From Pestalotiopsis fici W106-1 (Eukaryota; Ascomycota; Sordariomycetes; Amphisphaeriales; Sporocadaceae): a stretch of DNA of 64,000 bases. Positions 49,801-60,401 of the stretch are shown here, piece by piece (the stretch's first letter is position 1; every line of letters begins with the position of its first letter). The notes beneath the pieces are model-generated. The model was not told the DNA's origin, did not search any database, and saw only the letters and a list, made by a program, of their open reading frames with translations. Location: the NCBI RefSeq assembly GCF_000516985.1, contig NW_006917100.1, positions 2,345,490 through 2,409,489 of the forward strand, in the 5' to 3' direction. A program made the translations under genes and the position numbers.

Positions 49801-51856
49801 ATTAGCACGCATGTATGCAAAGTTTGGGGCATGCAATTGATTGCAGGTCTAGCTCAAATCTTTATTTTCCAGGAAGAGCGATCGGCTGGTATTTTAGCCA
49901 CTGTGTGAGGTTATGTCAGCGATAGATTCACTGGAAACCATTTCGCAGAGAAAAATCAGCATGTATTTACGGTGAGCATCCACCACGAGAAATGAGTATC
50001 GATCTAATGGGCTTGGTCACTGGGACCAGTGTGTGCCCTGAGGGTAACAGAAGGTGCCCAGTGCCAAGGTCACGTCTTTGGAAAGCGATTTAGTTTGGTG
50101 GCGTATGTGAAATGCAATGTGAAGTCAGTTTTGTCGCAATTCCTGACGACAAATAAACATATAAGCCTCCAGAGTCTGGTACACACTCGATGAGGGAGGG
50201 GTGAGACAAAGGAAGACCACACCTATTTTTAGCTGGCTGGTGAGCGTGTGCCAAAATCTGCTTTTCCCACTGAGCATTTGGGAGTAATACATTAGAGATA
50301 CTGGCCCCGACTGGCCCACTAGAGCCTCAGCGACCTATCCGCGATTTCCTTTACTGGCCCGCCGCGGGATTCACGAGGACGTAGCGTGGCATAGCGTGGC
50401 TAGTCGCGGGGACAAACTCTGAAAGAAAAATACGATCTCTTAAGGCGGCCATATGGCCAAGGGAAGATGATCATTGCTGGGTCGGCCAGGGGAATGCCCT
50501 GTTAAAGGGTGGACCGAATCTGGCAACATTGCTTTTGGCTTTCCCCATCAAGGTAATGCTAGGCTGGGGTCTTAAATCGCAAGCTCTAGCCTCTCAAGCC
50601 TCTGACCCAGCACACAATCTATGCCATACCTCGTACATTTTACTTGCACGAGACAAGCTGGAGACAATGTGGGAAAAAATAATAAAAAAGGGACAGTATT
50701 GTGTTCTCCGTGTGATGGAGGATTAAGGTGAGGAGAGGTTGGAACACATTGATTCACACACTCTGCTACGCCACACACAGCGCCGACAATACGAAAGATG
50801 ACGGAGGCGACATTCTTCTCCGACTGCAGTGGCAGTCACACTGGGTGCAGCTTGCTCTTTGTCGGACCTCCCTTGCCTAGGACCAGCCGACCGGGCCCCC
50901 ATTTGGAAGTGAGCAAGTGAGATCTGGGCTGGAGCGGCGAATGAGCACTTGGGCATCATCTACCTAGACGGGCGCAGCGAGGGCAGGTTGCATTAGCAAC
51001 ACAGGCATTGAAGGAGGAAAAAAACAATCTCGTCGTTTCCCCTGCGCAGCCATCCATCCATCCACTACCTGGGCCACCATCCTACCTCCCACCCGATGCC
51101 GACCTACCACCTAGTGCGCATCAACACACCATGCCCACTGTGGGCTGGCTCGACCCGATGGGCCCTTCGTGTTCGTCCATGGCCCCAGCAAAAACAAGCA
51201 GCTGTGCCCCTGCCTGGGCGTCTCTGACTGGTGGCAGACGCTCTAATAAACGGGTCATTCAGGTTTGGCGCCTCTCACCCTGTTACCTCCCGTCGTTTTC
51301 AATCAACACCATCGTACAACCTTAATGATTGCATTTCAAACTCTGGGCTAGAAGGTTTTCTTCTTCTCCTTCCTCCTCCTCCTCCTCCTCCTCCCCACAC
51401 GTCTATTCAAACGCTCGCTTCGCCTTCCTTCGTGTATTCTCCGCCACCTGCATCTGCCACATTCGCTTTACACATTTGCTGCTATATCTTGGATGTAATT
51501 GGTATTAGAGTGTACTCTGTATTACACCTGTATTAATCTTCGGCAATTTCCAATCGTTCTTTATCCGGCCCTAGCGGTTTTGCTCGATCGACGCAAGGTG
51601 CAGATCGAAAAAGGGGGCATTTGAGCACGTTCCGTACATTGCGCATCGATCCGAAAACTCTACGAGCAACGTGCGACGTGCAACGACAAATTTAATTCCT
51701 GCACGACTTTGTAAGCGGTGGTACAGCATTAAACTCGGGAAACACCTTTGTCATCGGCGCTATTGAGTAATTGATACTTTCTTGCTCTGGGCAAGACAAG
51801 TCTACTTCTCTTCCCGCATTCCAGCAGTCGAGACACTCTTTTTTTTCGGCGGCACA
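46833..51856. other. Gene-poor region, 5 kb
   Basis: Left end: promoter and leader of the RRM gene (A-rich near 46970, a CTTT/CTT tract at about 47247-47284). From 48.5 to 49.9 kb several plus-strand frames follow each other (the best is 137 codons at 49495-49908), but I recognise no family and cannot join them convincingly. They may be a decayed gene. Right end: CT-rich leader of the DUF7137 gene, with a (TCC)8 repeat at 51371-51394. No tRNA is found. Confidence 0.45.
51371..51394. repeat. (TCC)8 microsatellite
   Basis: Eight TCC units in the presumed leader or promoter about 460 nt before the DUF7137 start codon. Confidence 0.85.
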
Positions 51857-52793
51857 ATGAAGGGCCCCAAGAGCTTCCTGATTGCGGCTGTTGCTCTTTC
51901 GTCCACAGCTTCAGCATGGCCAGGATGGCTTCCGGCAATCGACTCGCTCGTCGTGAGGGCGGACGAGTCTTCTACCACGACTGGTGAGTCCTCCATAAAC
52001 TTTGAATAAAAGGTACTTTTTTTTCACAGGGATCACCATGACTGACCAAAACTCTGCAGCCAAAGAAACCGGCACAACCACTGCTGCCTCAGATACAGCA
52101 CAGGAGACGGGGACGACCTCGACTAAATCCGCCGGAAAGGTGACGACGACAAATTTGAACACTGGCGGCCAAACAAAGACGACAGCATCAGGCACAGACT
52201 CGGGGACAGGTACGGCAACGGGTACTGATGAAACGTCTGCGGCGACACACACAACATTTGATGCTGAAGATCCAGCGGGTGGTGTTTCCATGATCACGCC
52301 TGTGACAACGTCGGGCACTGCTCTATACCGCATCGGAGAGACTATAACTTGGGCATGGAACTACACGTCGTTGCAGGCCACGCCCACCGGGATCGACGTT
52401 CTGGTATCTTGCAGTGCTGTTACCCAAACCTGGACTTTGACCCAGAACATGTCATACGATGCTACTGCAACTTTTACTTGGGACACCGATGCCTACGCTC
52501 AGACTGCCGTGGCTAGTCCGCTCTTGACTGAGGAGTACACTTTGGTCATTTATGATGCAGACTCTTCCGTCTCGGCTACCTCGGAAGCCGGTTATTTAGG
52601 CGTCTATAATTCCTTCACCTTCGGTTTGTACAACAGCCGACCATACAAAGACCTTGGTGAATGGAAGTGTGTCACTTGCTCGGGTGCGGCCGGTAACAAC
52701 CTGGACAACCAAGCATTGAGGTTCGCTGTTGGTATGGCCACAATAACCGTGTTGACATTTACATGGTTCGTCGCTGGCTTTGGAGCACTCTAG
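51857..52793 (+). CDS. DUF7137-type secretory/membrane protein
   Basis: The exons are 51857-51983 and 52060-52793 (286 aa). A second in-frame acceptor at 52028-52029 would add ten residues. I prefer the later one because a CTGAC branch site lies 17 nt upstream of it. A clear signal peptide (MKGPKSFLIAAVALSSTASA, cleaved near 20) is followed by a Thr/Ser/Gly-rich, probably O-glycosylated stretch (about 38-95). The conserved ectodomain then contains GGVSMITPVTTSGTALYRIG, ITWAWNYTSL, EEYTLVIYDADSSVSATSEAGYLG and a CVTCSG Cys pair. A last hydrophobic segment (about 262-284) is a membrane anchor or GPI signal. The family is confined to fungi and uncharacterised; a cell-surface or wall-sensor-like role is only a guess. 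Confidence 0.88.
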
Positions 52794-53252
52794 GTCAGAA
52801 TGAAATTTGGCAGTCCGCAGCAGCGAGGGTCATGCTAGTCTAGACAACACCTAGATGTATGTCTTGTTCATATCCAGATAACTTGGCCGCTTGGGGAACT
52901 AGAGGAGATCAAGTGCATCTGGGAAGGGCAATTGTAGCCCGGTAATAATCTGGTGATCAAGGTAAAAAAACACTCATGTCATTGGCGTTCTATACATTTG
53001 ATTTGGAATACTGGGCGAATGGAATCTATCGCAACAATCTGCTTGCATTATCAGCGGTCCTGGAGTAGGTATGGCAGCATTTGGCTACTGCGTATATACA
53101 TTTTAATATTACGAGACTATATGGCCTGCAACGACTGTATTATTCGGTTACATGGGACTCGAATCTCCTTCACAGAGGCTAGTCATGGAGGCGTGATCAA
53201 GCCAATGATCACATCTTGGTCAATTTTGACCATCTTTTCTTTGGCATTTCAG
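52794..53252. other. Convergent 3' regions
   Basis: A gap of 459 nt between the DUF7137 (+) and CDK11 (-) gene ends. No feature seen. Confidence 0.5.
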
Positions 53253-54731
53253 CTACACGAGCCTGAGGGTGAATCCACCACCTCTCTCCTCTTTTTCCCT
53301 TCCCGCAAATATGCCACTAAAGTCCACAGTTCCCATATCAGCTGCCTTTTGACCGCGCCCAGGGGCATTGGGTGTTTCGCGCCTCTTTCTCCTCTCCTGG
53401 CCGGCCTTGGATGGGAACGTAGGAAACATGTCTTCGTGCTTTGGCTTGGGGTCCTGGCTGAAATACTCGTGCTTTAGCATCGTCTGGGCGCTCGGCCGCT
53501 TGGCCGGGTCGAGGCTCAGCAGACTGTTCAGAAGCCCACTGCCCGCCGCCGTGAGCAGCGGGAATTTGGCCCGGATGACGGAGCCCGTGGTGGCGGAGCT
53601 CTTGGGCAGGCGCAGGCTCCTGGCGTTGGGGAGGCGGCGGAAGCCGGGCCACGACTCGTCGGTCGGGATGCCGCATAGCTCAAAGATTTTGGTGAGCTCG
53701 TCGACCTCGTTACGACCCTGCAGCAGGGGTTCGCGCGTGAGCACCTCACCAAAGATGCAGCCTATGCTCCACATGTCGATTTTGCTGTCGTATGTTTTGG
53801 CCCCGAGTAGTAGCTCCGGCGCGCGGTACCACAACGTCACGACAAGCTGTGTGAGCTTGGGCGGCGGAGGATCGCCCACATACCGGGCCATGCCGAAGTC
53901 TGCTATCTTGAGCTGCCCGCGGTTATTGAGCAGTAAATTTGATGTTTTGAGATCCCGATGTAATATCCAGTTGTCGTGAAGATATCCGACACCCTCGGCG
54001 AGCTGCCGCATAAGAGTCTTGACCTCGGATGCCAGGAACGGCTCGGGCATATCTTCCAGTATACTCTTGAGGTCGTGCTCGACAAACTCGAGAACGAGAA
54101 ATATCGACTCAATCTTTGCCGGTTGGCCATCGGCGGCGCCATCATTGACCACCACCTCGTGTAGATCGACGACATTGCGGTGCGAGCAGTCCTTCAAGAT
54201 TTGTATCTCACGCAGTCCCGTCTCTGGTAGACCGACACGGTTTTGGGGCGAGTCGTCGAGCTTTAGTCGCTTGAGCGCAACGACGCGACTCGTTCGCAAG
54301 TCCTTTGCTCGGGCAACCCAGCCATAGGCACCTTCTTCAATATCATTTAGCTTGTCGTAGTTCTCGACGCTCGTCGTGGGCGCAAAGGTGCCGTATTCAA
54401 AGCGTTGTAGTTTTGCCGTCTGTTCGTCCCCCTTGCCACTTGTAGCTGTCGTAGATCCTGTTGCCGCCGTATCATCCTGGCGGACACGCTCGGGCGTGAG
54501 TTTCCGTCGCTTTGTTGGCCGGTCATCCTCTTCGTCTTGTATTTGCTGGGTTTGTTGCAATGCTGCCGCTTTAGCTGCCGCCTCTTCTTCTTCAGCGCGT
54601 CGTCGTTCTTCCTCGGCTGTCTTGCGGGCCTTTTCTGCCTTCAAGCGCTTCTTCTCCTCCTTTTCACGCTTGAGCTTGGCCTCGAGAGCGGCATCCTCTT
54701 CTGTGTCGGCCCAGCGCGACTTGCCTGCCAT
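53253..54731 (-). CDS. CDK11/PITSLRE-type cyclin-dependent kinase
   Basis: A single exon, 492 aa, from the conserved start MAGKSRWADTEEDAALEAKL. The open frame continues upstream without a good ATG. Residues about 10-60 form a Lys/Glu/Ala-rich helix, probably a coiled coil, then a KRRK basic signal. The kinase domain starts at about 125 (YDKLNDIEEGAYGWVARAKD; catalytic Lys about 154). The cyclin-binding helix reads PETGLRE (about 169-175) where animal CDK11 has PITSLRE. HRDLKTSN (Asp about 260), DFG (278-280), the activating Thr in VVTLWYRAPE (about 299) and the CDK insert are intact. CDK11-type kinases work in transcription and pre-mRNA processing. The C-terminal tail (about 430-492) is basic, then Gly-rich. 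Confidence 0.94.
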   Translation of the reverse strand: MAGKSRWADTEEDAALEAKLKREKEEKKRLKAEKARKTAEEERRRAEEEEAAAKAAALQQTQQIQDEEDDRPTKRRKLTPERVRQDDTAATGSTTATSGKGDEQTAKLQRFEYGTFAPTTSVENYDKLNDIEEGAYGWVARAKDLRTSRVVALKRLKLDDSPQNRVGLPETGLREIQILKDCSHRNVVDLHEVVVNDGAADGQPAKIESIFLVLEFVEHDLKSILEDMPEPFLASEVKTLMRQLAEGVGYLHDNWILHRDLKTSNLLLNNRGQLKIADFGMARYVGDPPPPKLTQLVVTLWYRAPELLLGAKTYDSKIDMWSIGCIFGEVLTREPLLQGRNEVDELTKIFELCGIPTDESWPGFRRLPNARSLRLPKSSATTGSVIRAKFPLLTAAGSGLLNSLLSLDPAKRPSAQTMLKHEYFSQDPKPKHEDMFPTFPSKAGQERRKRRETPNAPGRGQKAADMGTVDFSGIFAGREKEERGGGFTLRLV

Positions 54732-55239
54732 ATTGCTGGCAGCCTTCCAGCTGGGGTTGAAAGCTAGTGACAGTAGTCGTCTCGGGTTTCCTGAAAGGCT
54801 GATCCGTTGTTGTCCACAGGTAATTTGGTCCTGTTGGATAGGGTCGCCGTCTCCTCCCTGCCCAGGATTTATGGTACAGAGATCAATTGTAACAGCTTTC
54901 GATTTCTCGTGATTTGGTCCCTTATCGGTTTTCTTCGCCGAGATAGTGAGCCTGACGTCAAAGTTCAAGGCGCGGAATTGATGCTGCACAGCACAAGGGG
55001 CGGACGCTAAAATTTTATGGGTGCCCTGGGAGCTTCCGCCGCCGCCGCCGCCCACAGGTGCAGCTGCTGCAGCTCCAGAGCTGTTTTAAGCTTGCCTACA
55101 ATCACCTGCCTTAGCACACTCTCCTTTGGTGCATCAGACGTCAACACTATTTTGATTGGCTCTCTCAGTCGTTGCAAGAACAATGCATAGGTGACTAATT
55201 ATTCGGATATAATTCGTGACATGATCCTGTAAGTCCATA
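54732..55239. other. Divergent promoter, CDK11/NDUFAF7
   Basis: Half a kilobase between two divergent starts. A GCCGCC run (about 55036-55053) lies near the middle. No gene. Confidence 0.5.
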
Positions 55240-56868
55240 ATGAGGTCCATGATCACTCGTGCCGCCCGTTGTGGGCTCACGAACAGCTCGGCGACAAAGC
55301 TTGCTAGGCCAGTCTGGAGTTCATGTCAGAGTTATCGGCACTTTACGGCCACAGCAGCCAAGAGAGATGAAGAGCGCAAATGGTCGACACCTTTGGCCAA
55401 GCAGCTGACAGAAGCCATAAATGTAAGTCTGACACTTGTTTACTTTACAAATATAGTCTTTCTAACCAGACTTCAAAGACCACCGGACCGATCCCTCTGG
55501 CCAGCTATATGCGCATGTGTCTTACTTCTGACACTGGAGGCTATTATACGGGTGCTATTCAGCAAGGCCGTGATCAGTTTGGAAAAAAGGGAGACTTTAT
55601 CACTTCGCCAGAGATTTCACAGATATTTGGAGAGCTCATTGGCATCTGGTTCGTCGCGGAATGGATTTCTCAAGGCCGTCCGCGGTCAGGCGTGGAGCTC
55701 ATGGAAGTAGGTCCGGGCAGAGGCACTTTGATGGATGATATGCTTCGTGTAAGTCGTTGACAATCTTTGCGTGTTCCGGTCATGGTCGCTTACGATCCAA
55801 ACCCAGACTATCAAGAACTTCCCGGATATGGTGTCAAGTATTGATGCCATCTACATGGTGGAAGCCAGCCCGGAGCTACGGGTAGCCCAGAAGAATTTGC
55901 TGTGCGGCGAAGATACTCCCCTGACAGAGTCCAAGATCGGATATCACAGCACCAGCAAATATGCCAATTTGCCCATTGTATGGACCGAGACTATCCAGGC
56001 TGTCCCAAAAGAGGCGTCAAAGACTCCCTTTATTGTGGCCCACGAATTCTTCGATGCCCTCCCCATTCATGCCTTTCAAGTCGTCGATGTACCACAGCAA
56101 CCTGCAGACCCCAGTAAAGCAGATTCGCCATCCAAGTCCAAAGCCAATACCTCTCCCTTGCAGTGGCGTGAGATGGTCGTGGCACCCGCACCCCCAGGCT
56201 CTACCCACGATAGCCTAGGAACGCCAAAGCTGGAGCGACACGACGGCCCAGTCCCCGAGTTTCAGCTCGCTGTCTCCCCATCTGCAACCCGGCATTCCAT
56301 GTACGTGCCCGAGTCGTCGCCTCGATACAAGGCGCTCAAGTCGACACCCAATGCGCTCATCGAGGTCTGCCCTGATGCCTACCTCTACGCCGCCGAATTT
56401 GCCGCACGCATTGGCGGATCTGCTCAACATCCCAAAGAGCGAGCTTCTGGTGCAGCGCTGATCTTGGACTATGGTCCGAGCGACACCATTCCAGTCAACT
56501 CGCTGCGTGGCATCAAGGGCCACAAGCGAGTCAGTCCTTTCAGTGAGCCAGGACTTGTGGATCTAAGTGTCGATGTTGACTTTATGGCTATTGCGGAAGC
56601 ATCCATGATAGCCAGCGAAGGAATTGAGGTTCACGGTCCTGTCAACCAAGGGGACTTTCTTGAGGCAATGGGCATACAACAGCGTGCCCAATATCTTGCA
56701 AAGAAGGTAGGCGACGAGGCCAAAAAGCAAGAAATCGAGACATCCTGTCAGAGACTGGTTGATAGAGGCCCAAACGGAATGGGCAAGTTGTATAAAGCCT
56801 TGGCAATTCTGCCTGAGAACGAGGGCCGCAGACGGCCGACTGGATTTGGCGGTGATGTGAGCGCATAG
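55240..56868 (+). CDS. NDUFAF7/MidA-type mitochondrial protein arginine methyltransferase
   Basis: Three exons: 55240-55422, 55470-55748 and 55807-56868 (507 aa), with phase-0 introns. The N-terminus is Arg/Ser/Thr-rich without acidic residues until about 43, a good mitochondrial presequence. The family block [20 protein letters not shown] is at about 104-123. The SAM-binding motif [15 protein letters not shown] is at about 139-153. [24 protein letters not shown] and LILDYG follow. The C-terminal [16 protein letters not shown] and [10 protein letters not shown] are also typical. In animals NDUFAF7 dimethylates NDUFS2 early in complex I assembly; the same role is inferred here. A disordered Pro/Ser/Lys insertion (about 250-330) between conserved blocks looks fungal-specific. 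Confidence 0.94.
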
Positions 56869-57514
56869 AGCGAAATGACAATGTACCATACACAACTCTA
56901 TAATTCATTACAAAAGTCCTCATTTGGGTTCTTGGTGATCATATCACATCTTGAATGTACACATGTTTTACACGATGTTGAACAGTTGCCAGAGGTGACC
57001 CAAAGTAAGTAGTGAAATCATACTACTTTTGCTTCTGCTCCGCCTTGTTTTGCTCTTCAACTCTTGCTTGTCCGTTTCCTGTCACAAAGATTAGCAACAC
57101 GAGTAGCAAGGCCAGGACCAAGGGGTGAGGGGACTACATCAAGCACCTTGGCCCGGTACTACAGTGGTTGGCTGTTGATATCGAGATAGGCAAGAAAACA
57201 GCATATGGATTGTCCTTTTACCAACTTCATAACGCGGCTACCACGACTACCATAAGGCAGTTTCCTTCTTCCTACGAGCAAGAACTCGGAGCTTCGAGTG
57301 ATGCTGAGCTGTGGAAAGCGCCGATGATTCGCTTTCTTTACATAGATATGTGCAGGAAAATGACGATGGTTTGTTTTAATCGCTACAAAGATATGGATGC
57401 GAAATGGTATCATTAATGACAAAAAAAGGTTCAAGTCATGAAGATATTGCCCTAATCATCGAGAAAGTTGTAGTTTGGCCGGGCCTGCCCAAAGACTGCA
57501 CATTTATCAAATCA
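56869..57514. other. Convergent 3' regions, 0.65 kb
   Basis: Between the NDUFAF7 (+) and HET (-) gene ends. Only short unsupported frames. Confidence 0.5.
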
Positions 57515-59488
57515 TTATTTGAATGCTAATATCTCCCTTTTAAAATCCCCGACCTCTGAATGATTTATCGCCTCCCCGTTCATTAGTCCTTGAACGTAAG
57601 ACTCTCCGACTAACAACCAGTGAGGATCATTGGAAAGACGCCTCATGATAAGGGGAACTCCACTGCCTGGAATGATTGCAATAATATCCCCAAGGCGGGA
57701 GTCTGATGGTCCTAGCCCCATGCGCCCGGCGGAGGTGATTATAAATGACCTATTGAAACAGAAATTTTGCGCGATTGCAGCGAAACTCAATGGTTTCCCG
57801 TCAAGCGATTTCTGCTGTAGAACTTCCAATGTTTTCACGCTGATGCTCTCCATCACAGTGGGGGACATTTGACTCTCTTTGCTCGACAGCAGCTCGAAGA
57901 GGTAAGCTAGCCCATCTTTCGAAAACTGCTGCCAACTGTATCCAGCAGAATTGTGTTGTTCAGCGCTGATTGTCTTGATCAGCGCCTCCGTCCAGTCAAT
58001 CATGTCTTTGCCTGCTGACATCGGCAACACTGCCTCACAAACGTCTCTGATGTTTGATGTAAAGGCCTGATTAGATTCGTCACCATCTAGCGCCCTGTTC
58101 AATGGAATCACCTGACTGATCACGTCAACTCTCATGCCGCTAATCCGAAGTATAGAGTCGTTGGACGATTGATGCAGTTCCGTGGGTAACCCAGCAGAAG
58201 CATTATAATGCTCAGGATAGCCTAAGCTTGGGGTCTTTGTGCTATCAGAACTGTAGACCCACGAAAAGCTTCTCCGGATATCTCGACCATAGACACTAAA
58301 ATCACTCCAATCTGGAAGCCATGAGGGAAAGTCTGCGAAGTCATATTGTCGACTGGTTCGGCTCAAACTCTCCTGGGTGCCGCGTATGCGTGTGAGGACC
58401 GCGAGGGATTTGTTATGTTGAAGCAGATAATGCGCAACCCTACGATACGTCTGTGCCACGTCGAGAGTATAATCAACAACCAATTCGGCAGGCTGCTTTG
58501 AGGAGTCGTGGGTCTCTGCTGCCAGACCATATAAGCCGTAGATCTTGTCTCTTTGGTCCGAGGCATGGAACTTCATTTGAGTGACAGATAGCAAAGCGTC
58601 CAGGGGCCACCTCACCTGGGACCGTCTCAGCAGGCCTATCACGTCTACGTTCAGAATTTCCTCGGCTGTTTGGGTCAACCGAACATAGCCGTTGCGGCGA
58701 AGCCAGTATGCAGCCCCTTCAAGACGCTGCCATGGAATGGCATAATGCCCATGGAGGATCATAGGATCTTTGCGCGACAGCACGACTTCTTGCACGACCC
58801 AGATTCTTGAGAACCACGGTATCTGGAATATTTCCTTCAGATACAGCCATTGCAAGGTTTCCATTCCGGCAAGCCTGTTGGCTGAATGGGATTTGTCGGA
58901 GAACATTTTGACTGCGACATTGTCCAGGTCCACCACCTCCTCATATTGCTCTTTGAAAAGGGTGTAAAGGGTTTGGACTAATTCCCAAGCTGAAGCAGAG
59001 GTTGCCGATGAAGGTCCTAACCAAATGAGAGTTCTGACAGATCGCGAATAGATATCGCCCATGTACCGCAACTGGCGTGAACGCTCGTACACGTCTTGCT
59101 GGTTGATGCAGATATTATCGATCCATACATACTGGACGGGAGGGACAAGTTGCGAAGTTTCGGTTGAAAGCTCTCGAAGCCGACGAATGCCAGCTGCAAG
59201 ATCAGGACATACAAGGAACTTTTTGGCCCCTATCAGAATTGGTATGGTTTGGCTTTGATTGCCCCAGCAGTGGCTGACAGCGTAATACGAGGGTGCTGTG
59301 TCGAGGTCGACCACGTGGAGACTTCCAACAATGGACTCTGAGGCAGATGTATCAAGTCGCAACAGTCGAATGCTGTGAGGGGGCAAATTCTCGTAGGTTG
59401 TTGCACTTTGATGGGTCTCCATCTTGTGTTTTATGTACGAATGATTGATGTCCACATCCTTGTGACGCGCAGACGGAAGATTGAGCAT
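57515..59488 (-). CDS. HET-domain protein (heterokaryon incompatibility type), intronless
   Basis: A single exon of 657 aa. The HET domain opens with YYAVSHCWGNQSQ at about 68-80. VQYVWIDNICINQQDVYERSRQL at about 118-140 is the second block. The third, WFSRIWVVQEVVLS, is at about 225-238. LIWLGPSS lies between. Further on, DKIYGLYGLA and FPSWLPDWSDF are typical of the McrBC-like or long HET subfamily tail. No NACHT, ankyrin or WD repeats are present. The start could instead be Met 23 (METHQS), which is closer to the domain. Its start faces the SesB/DUF7580 gene across about 0.7-0.9 kb, so the two may share a control region. HET proteins act in non-self recognition and cell death; specificity is unknown. 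Confidence 0.93.
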   Translation of the reverse strand: MLNLPSARHKDVDINHSYIKHKMETHQSATTYENLPPHSIRLLRLDTSASESIVGSLHVVDLDTAPSYYAVSHCWGNQSQTIPILIGAKKFLVCPDLAAGIRRLRELSTETSQLVPPVQYVWIDNICINQQDVYERSRQLRYMGDIYSRSVRTLIWLGPSSATSASAWELVQTLYTLFKEQYEEVVDLDNVAVKMFSDKSHSANRLAGMETLQWLYLKEIFQIPWFSRIWVVQEVVLSRKDPMILHGHYAIPWQRLEGAAYWLRRNGYVRLTQTAEEILNVDVIGLLRRSQVRWPLDALLSVTQMKFHASDQRDKIYGLYGLAAETHDSSKQPAELVVDYTLDVAQTYRRVAHYLLQHNKSLAVLTRIRGTQESLSRTSRQYDFADFPSWLPDWSDFSVYGRDIRRSFSWVYSSDSTKTPSLGYPEHYNASAGLPTELHQSSNDSILRISGMRVDVISQVIPLNRALDGDESNQAFTSNIRDVCEAVLPMSAGKDMIDWTEALIKTISAEQHNSAGYSWQQFSKDGLAYLFELLSSKESQMSPTVMESISVKTLEVLQQKSLDGKPLSFAAIAQNFCFNRSFIITSAGRMGLGPSDSRLGDIIAIIPGSGVPLIMRRLSNDPHWLLVGESYVQGLMNGEAINHSEVGDFKREILAFK

Positions 59489-60401
59489 TTATGGCAGTAT
59501 GAAGAAATGGGGCAGCCTTAGATTATTCGGTATTCCTCTGCCACATCATTCCTTACAGAGGCGTGCATAGCCACTTGGAGGGTCGCTTGGAACTCAGCTC
59601 TGTAAGAGGGCAGAGAGGTGGGGGGTGATCACGGTGTACATGCATGAAGTCAGCCCAAGGTGCCCTGCGGAATTTGGCAAGAATCTGCGCACATGGTCTG
59701 TTGACGAATTATCCACACAAGTCACAGCCTCAGATGCGTTACAATATCACTGATAAAAAGTTGCCTGCGGGCGTATGCTTGTCTTGCCAGTTATGAACAC
59801 CATCGGCTGTAACCTGTCGATTTTTCGTGAAAATGAAAATACTTTGTAGACAATCGGAAATGGATATCTTGACCTATGGTATCTGGCATCGACCATTCGG
59901 CGTCACTAAGAAAAGATGATTGGAGCTGAAATGCAAGATGTCGGGCCATGTTCCAGCTCAGTGCAGCATCAGACAATTCGGCAGCGGATAATTGATTATG
60001 CCCACCCCCAGCACGAGACGGGAGGGGTCATGCATCAAGATCAGCTCTGATGTCTATCTTGATTTCAGGTCATATCATTCCCCTGGATTTACTCGCGACT
60101 GCACGCGTTTGAATTTGCTGGTCTCGCTCATGGCCGTGACTTTTCTCCGTAATGCGCTTAAATGCTAGAACTTTGGGTTGCCCTATAGTGACAAATGTAT
60201 CCTTCCTCCATTATGCAGAATTCTACAGATCCTCAAAGGCAAAGTACTGAGCAGCCTCATTCTCAATCGGGTCACACAGCTCAAAAGCGAGTCAAGTTTC
60301 AAAATGATCGCGACTTTGGTCTATCTCAACACTACCCCGATCGACACAATGCGGAAGCTACCAGTAAAGCGGCTGTAGAGTAGGCAGGTGATTTCAATTT
60401 C
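59489..60401. other. Divergent control region, HET / SesB-type genes
   Basis: About 0.9 kb between the two divergent starts. The plus strand from 60195 has an ATG-led frame of 62 codons in the same frame as the next gene but stopped by TAG at 60381-60383. This could be an upstream ORF, part of a 5' exon, or the N-terminus lost to a stop codon. Confidence 0.45.
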
